Positions 61,740 to 64,000 of a stretch of DNA of 64,000 bases are shown one piece after another (position 1 is the first letter of the stretch; each line of letters starts with the position of its first letter). Origin of the DNA: Epiperipatus broadwayi (lineage: Eukaryota > Onychophora > Udeonychophora > Euonychophora > Peripatidae); NCBI GenBank assembly GCA_028023455.1, contig JAQFVV010000350.1:684001-748000 (forward strand), read 5' to 3'. Position numbers and translations under genes: made by a program. The notes under the pieces are model-generated. The model worked only from the letters and a program-made list of their open reading frames with translations, was not told the origin of the DNA and did no database searches.

Positions 61740-63765
61740 TTTGTTTTTATTAAAAAGAATTTTATGACTGGTTTTCTGGAGTGATTTTATTAGTAGTAAT
61801 TTATTTAGAAGATAACTTGGTATTTTCTGCTTGTCAGAATAATAGATTAAATGTGGAACTTCATAATAAATATAAAGATATGAAGGCATAAATTCAACAA
61901 TTGATAAGAAGGCTTAAAAATATTTAGTGAATTCAAAGTGCAAAGAAAATATAATTATGCATTAGTTGAGATCATTTTAGATTTTATTTGATGCATTGAA
62001 GGCTACATGTAGCCCTGAGAAGTTATCAAAATCCTATTAAATTCAGAAATAGCTCTCTCTTATATTATGATCATAAGATTTTAAATAGGTGGAAGAAGTA
62101 TTTTGATCATCTTTTGAATAATGATACAAGAATTGAGATGATAACTTTTAGCAATATGTCTATTTTATCTACTCATTTATATTTGGAAAAAGATATTCAG
62201 CTTAAAATCAAAACAGCTCTTTATAAGTTTTAAAATAAAAAGGCTGCAAGTCTTTATAAAATACCTAGAGAAATTTTAAAATATGTTGTCGATAATTAGT
62301 TTAAAAAATACTGAAATTTTTTATGAATATGTAGGCCCATGAAGTTGTGCCACCAAATTTTAAGAATACTTTTATTGTTCCAATTTTTAAAAACAAAAAA
62401 AGACAAGGTTGCAATAATTATCATGGAATATAATTATCCATTACTACAAAGATACTCTTAAAACTTTTGTTGAATAGGTTGATGCCTCTTATAAATGAAT
62501 GGTTACTAGAGATTCAATGTAGTTTTAAAAAGTTACGAAACATTACAGGCATAGATTTTATTGTCAGTAAATGCAAGAATATTGTCACAAAAAAGTGATT
62601 TATATATTGCTTTTATTGATTTGGTCAAAGCTTTTCATTCAGTTAATAGGACAGGTTTATAGTATTGTTTGGAATTAGTTTTTGTTGTCCACCAAAATTT
62701 CTTTATATTATGCCACTTCTAAATGACAGAATGAGAGAAGAGAGTTATTACTATAGGTAGAAAATCTGAGGGATTTGAATAGAAAAATAGTGTTAAACAA
62801 GGATGTGTACTTGCTCCAACATTGTTTTCAATTTTTATGACTTTGGAATTGTATAGAGATAATTAAATCAAACAGAGATCAAGATTCAGTGGAATAATTG
62901 ATTAAAATAAAAAACAATATCTTTTTAGCCTGGATTCTGGATTTACAGTATACTAATGATTGAATGCAACATATAAAGATTTTGGGTTGATTAATTAACA
63001 TCAAAAACTCAAGTGCTCTATCAACCAGAGATGGAAGAAAAATATTTAGTAACTTTTAGTTGGATGGTTATCACCTTAAGAATATTAGCTAGTTTAAATT
63101 CCTTCATAGTTCTATAAATAGAAAAATGGATTTAGATGTTGAGGAACAATATAAACTCCAATATGCTGCCATTGTCTTTAACAAGTTAAAAGATAATGTA
63201 TTTTATTACAGAAAAAAACTATTGCAACTAAATATACAACTGTTATTTTATCTAATTTATTATATGGAAATGAAATCCAAACACTTTATCAGTGCAATAT
63301 AAAGGCATTGGAAAAATTTAAAAATACAATAGTAAGGTCATATTGAATATGCTCTTTAATTTTCTGTAAGTGATATTATAGAGTTTACTATAGTAAAATC
63401 ACACCTTCTTTGGATTAGGCATGTAAAATGACTGAACAATGGAAGACTTTCTAAAAAGGTAGGAATTTGAGCATGGTTATCATGGGAGAGGTGGCCCCTG
63501 TCTACATGATAAGCATTACATTAAGATATTCTAAAGAAGTGCACTGTCAATTGTTTTCAGTAAAAAATATAAGAGAATAGAATACATTGGAGATCAACAA
63601 TTAGTTATAATGTTGAAGTGTTTCATAAAGGAAAGTTTTCTACTGAAGAAATTAAAAGTCATCATAAAATATCAAGTAAAAAAGAAAAATGGACCAGCAT
63701 GGTATATATTTGAATGTATTTGTGGTTTAAATATTGGTTTGTGTTGTCATCAAAGAATTCATTTT
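61740..63765 (+). mobile_element. Heavily decayed LINE (non-LTR retrotransposon) relic
   Basis: The order of motifs on the + strand is that of a full LINE ORF2 from its middle to its 3' end. It is from a different family than the RTE copy at 10.7-13.6 kb, since it has a C-terminal zinc finger. Frame changes and stops are frequent, so this is old. The endonuclease part was not recognised, and the left boundary is approximate. Confidence 0.75.
62050..63762 (+). pseudogene. LINE reverse transcriptase with C-terminal zinc finger, many stops and frameshifts
   Basis: Recognisable pieces in order: ILNRWKKYFDHLLNN (about 62080); VPPNFKNTFIVPIFKNKK and NNYHGI (about 62350-62430); LLKLLLNRLMPLINEWLL and QCSFKK; a motif A remnant IDLVKAFHSVNR (about 62615); VKQGCVLAPTLFSIFM (62792-62840, motif B); a YTND in place of YADD (about 62950); FKFLHSSINRKMDLDVEEQ; LYGNEIQTLYQCNIKALEKF; and at the end FECICGLNIGLCCHQRIH (63709-63762), a C-x2-C...H-x3-H zinc finger. 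Such a finger closes a widespread invertebrate LINE family. The catalytic YADD box is mutated and the frame is broken in many places. Confidence 0.75.
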
Positions 63766-64000
63766 TAGGGTAGTTTTTTTCCTCTGTGTGATTCTCTTTC
63801 TCATTTCTTTTTTGGAGTTGTAATGGTCATTTTCATTTACAAGTATTTGTTTATTATTATTACTGTAGAATACAACAAGATTTAATATTCTTTTCTCTTT
63901 TCCATATATAACTATAAAAAAAGTGGTATCTTCAGTGATTTTTTGACAAACATTAAATTCATTAGAAGCTGACAAAAACATAATTTATGGCTCAAGATTC
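63766..64000. other. Non-coding DNA at the window edge
   Basis: AT-rich, probably the 3' flank of the LINE relic. The minus-strand frame 63981-63727 overlaps the relic and is not supported as a gene. Confidence 0.5.

Overview
The window is AT-rich animal DNA, roughly three-quarters A+T by eye. It is almost certainly from an invertebrate metazoan: it has spliceosomal exons with very long introns, animal-type LINE, Penelope-like (PLE), Gypsy and DNA-transposon sequences, and large microsatellites. I cannot fix the phylum; a lophotrochozoan or arthropod would fit. One assembly gap of exactly 500 N lies at 13947-14446.

The only host protein gene I can reconstruct is on the + strand. Four exons (18916-19108, 46171-46318, 55926-56027, 60865-60980) have mutually compatible splice phases. 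Together they encode the two N-terminal membrane segments, the complete Cys-rich domain and the third membrane segment of a DHHC-family protein S-acyltransferase, closest in pattern to ZDHHC1/ZDHHC11. The signature tetrapeptide reads HHHC instead of DHHC. Introns are about 27.1, 9.6 and 4.8 kb, and the gene continues past the right edge; its 5' exons were not found. A short minus-strand reading frame at 3086-3202 could be the first exon of a second gene, but that is weak.

Most of the rest is transposon sequence. Left part (10.7-17.9 kb): a nearly complete RTE-type LINE with one frameshift and one stop; a 110-bp inverted repeat around the gap that looks like PLE termini; and a decayed minus-strand PLE with RT and GIY-YIG parts. 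Middle (24-43 kb, all inside the 27-kb intron): a three-unit inverted/direct repeat array; a GC-rich hairpin with 102-bp arms; a decayed minus-strand Gypsy element interrupted by a PLE with about 310-bp inverted termini and a 13-bp target-site duplication; and a young LTR retrotransposon of about 7.95 kb with 2.58-kb LTRs that carries only gag. Next to exon 46171-46318 lie a 1.9-kb Merlin-like non-autonomous DNA transposon (8-bp target duplication) on one side and a 1.3-kb tetranucleotide microsatellite on the other. Right part (48-64 kb): two foldback elements, a tRNA-Gly(TCC)-like sequence at 51089-51159, a second tetranucleotide tract, and a heavily decayed LINE with a recognisable C-terminal zinc finger.

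The most unusual object is the gag-only LTR element (35038-42985). It resembles the terminal-repeat-with-GAG class and has a cut-off zinc knuckle where pol should begin. All sixteen substitutions I see between its LTRs are transitions, eleven of them at CpG sites.
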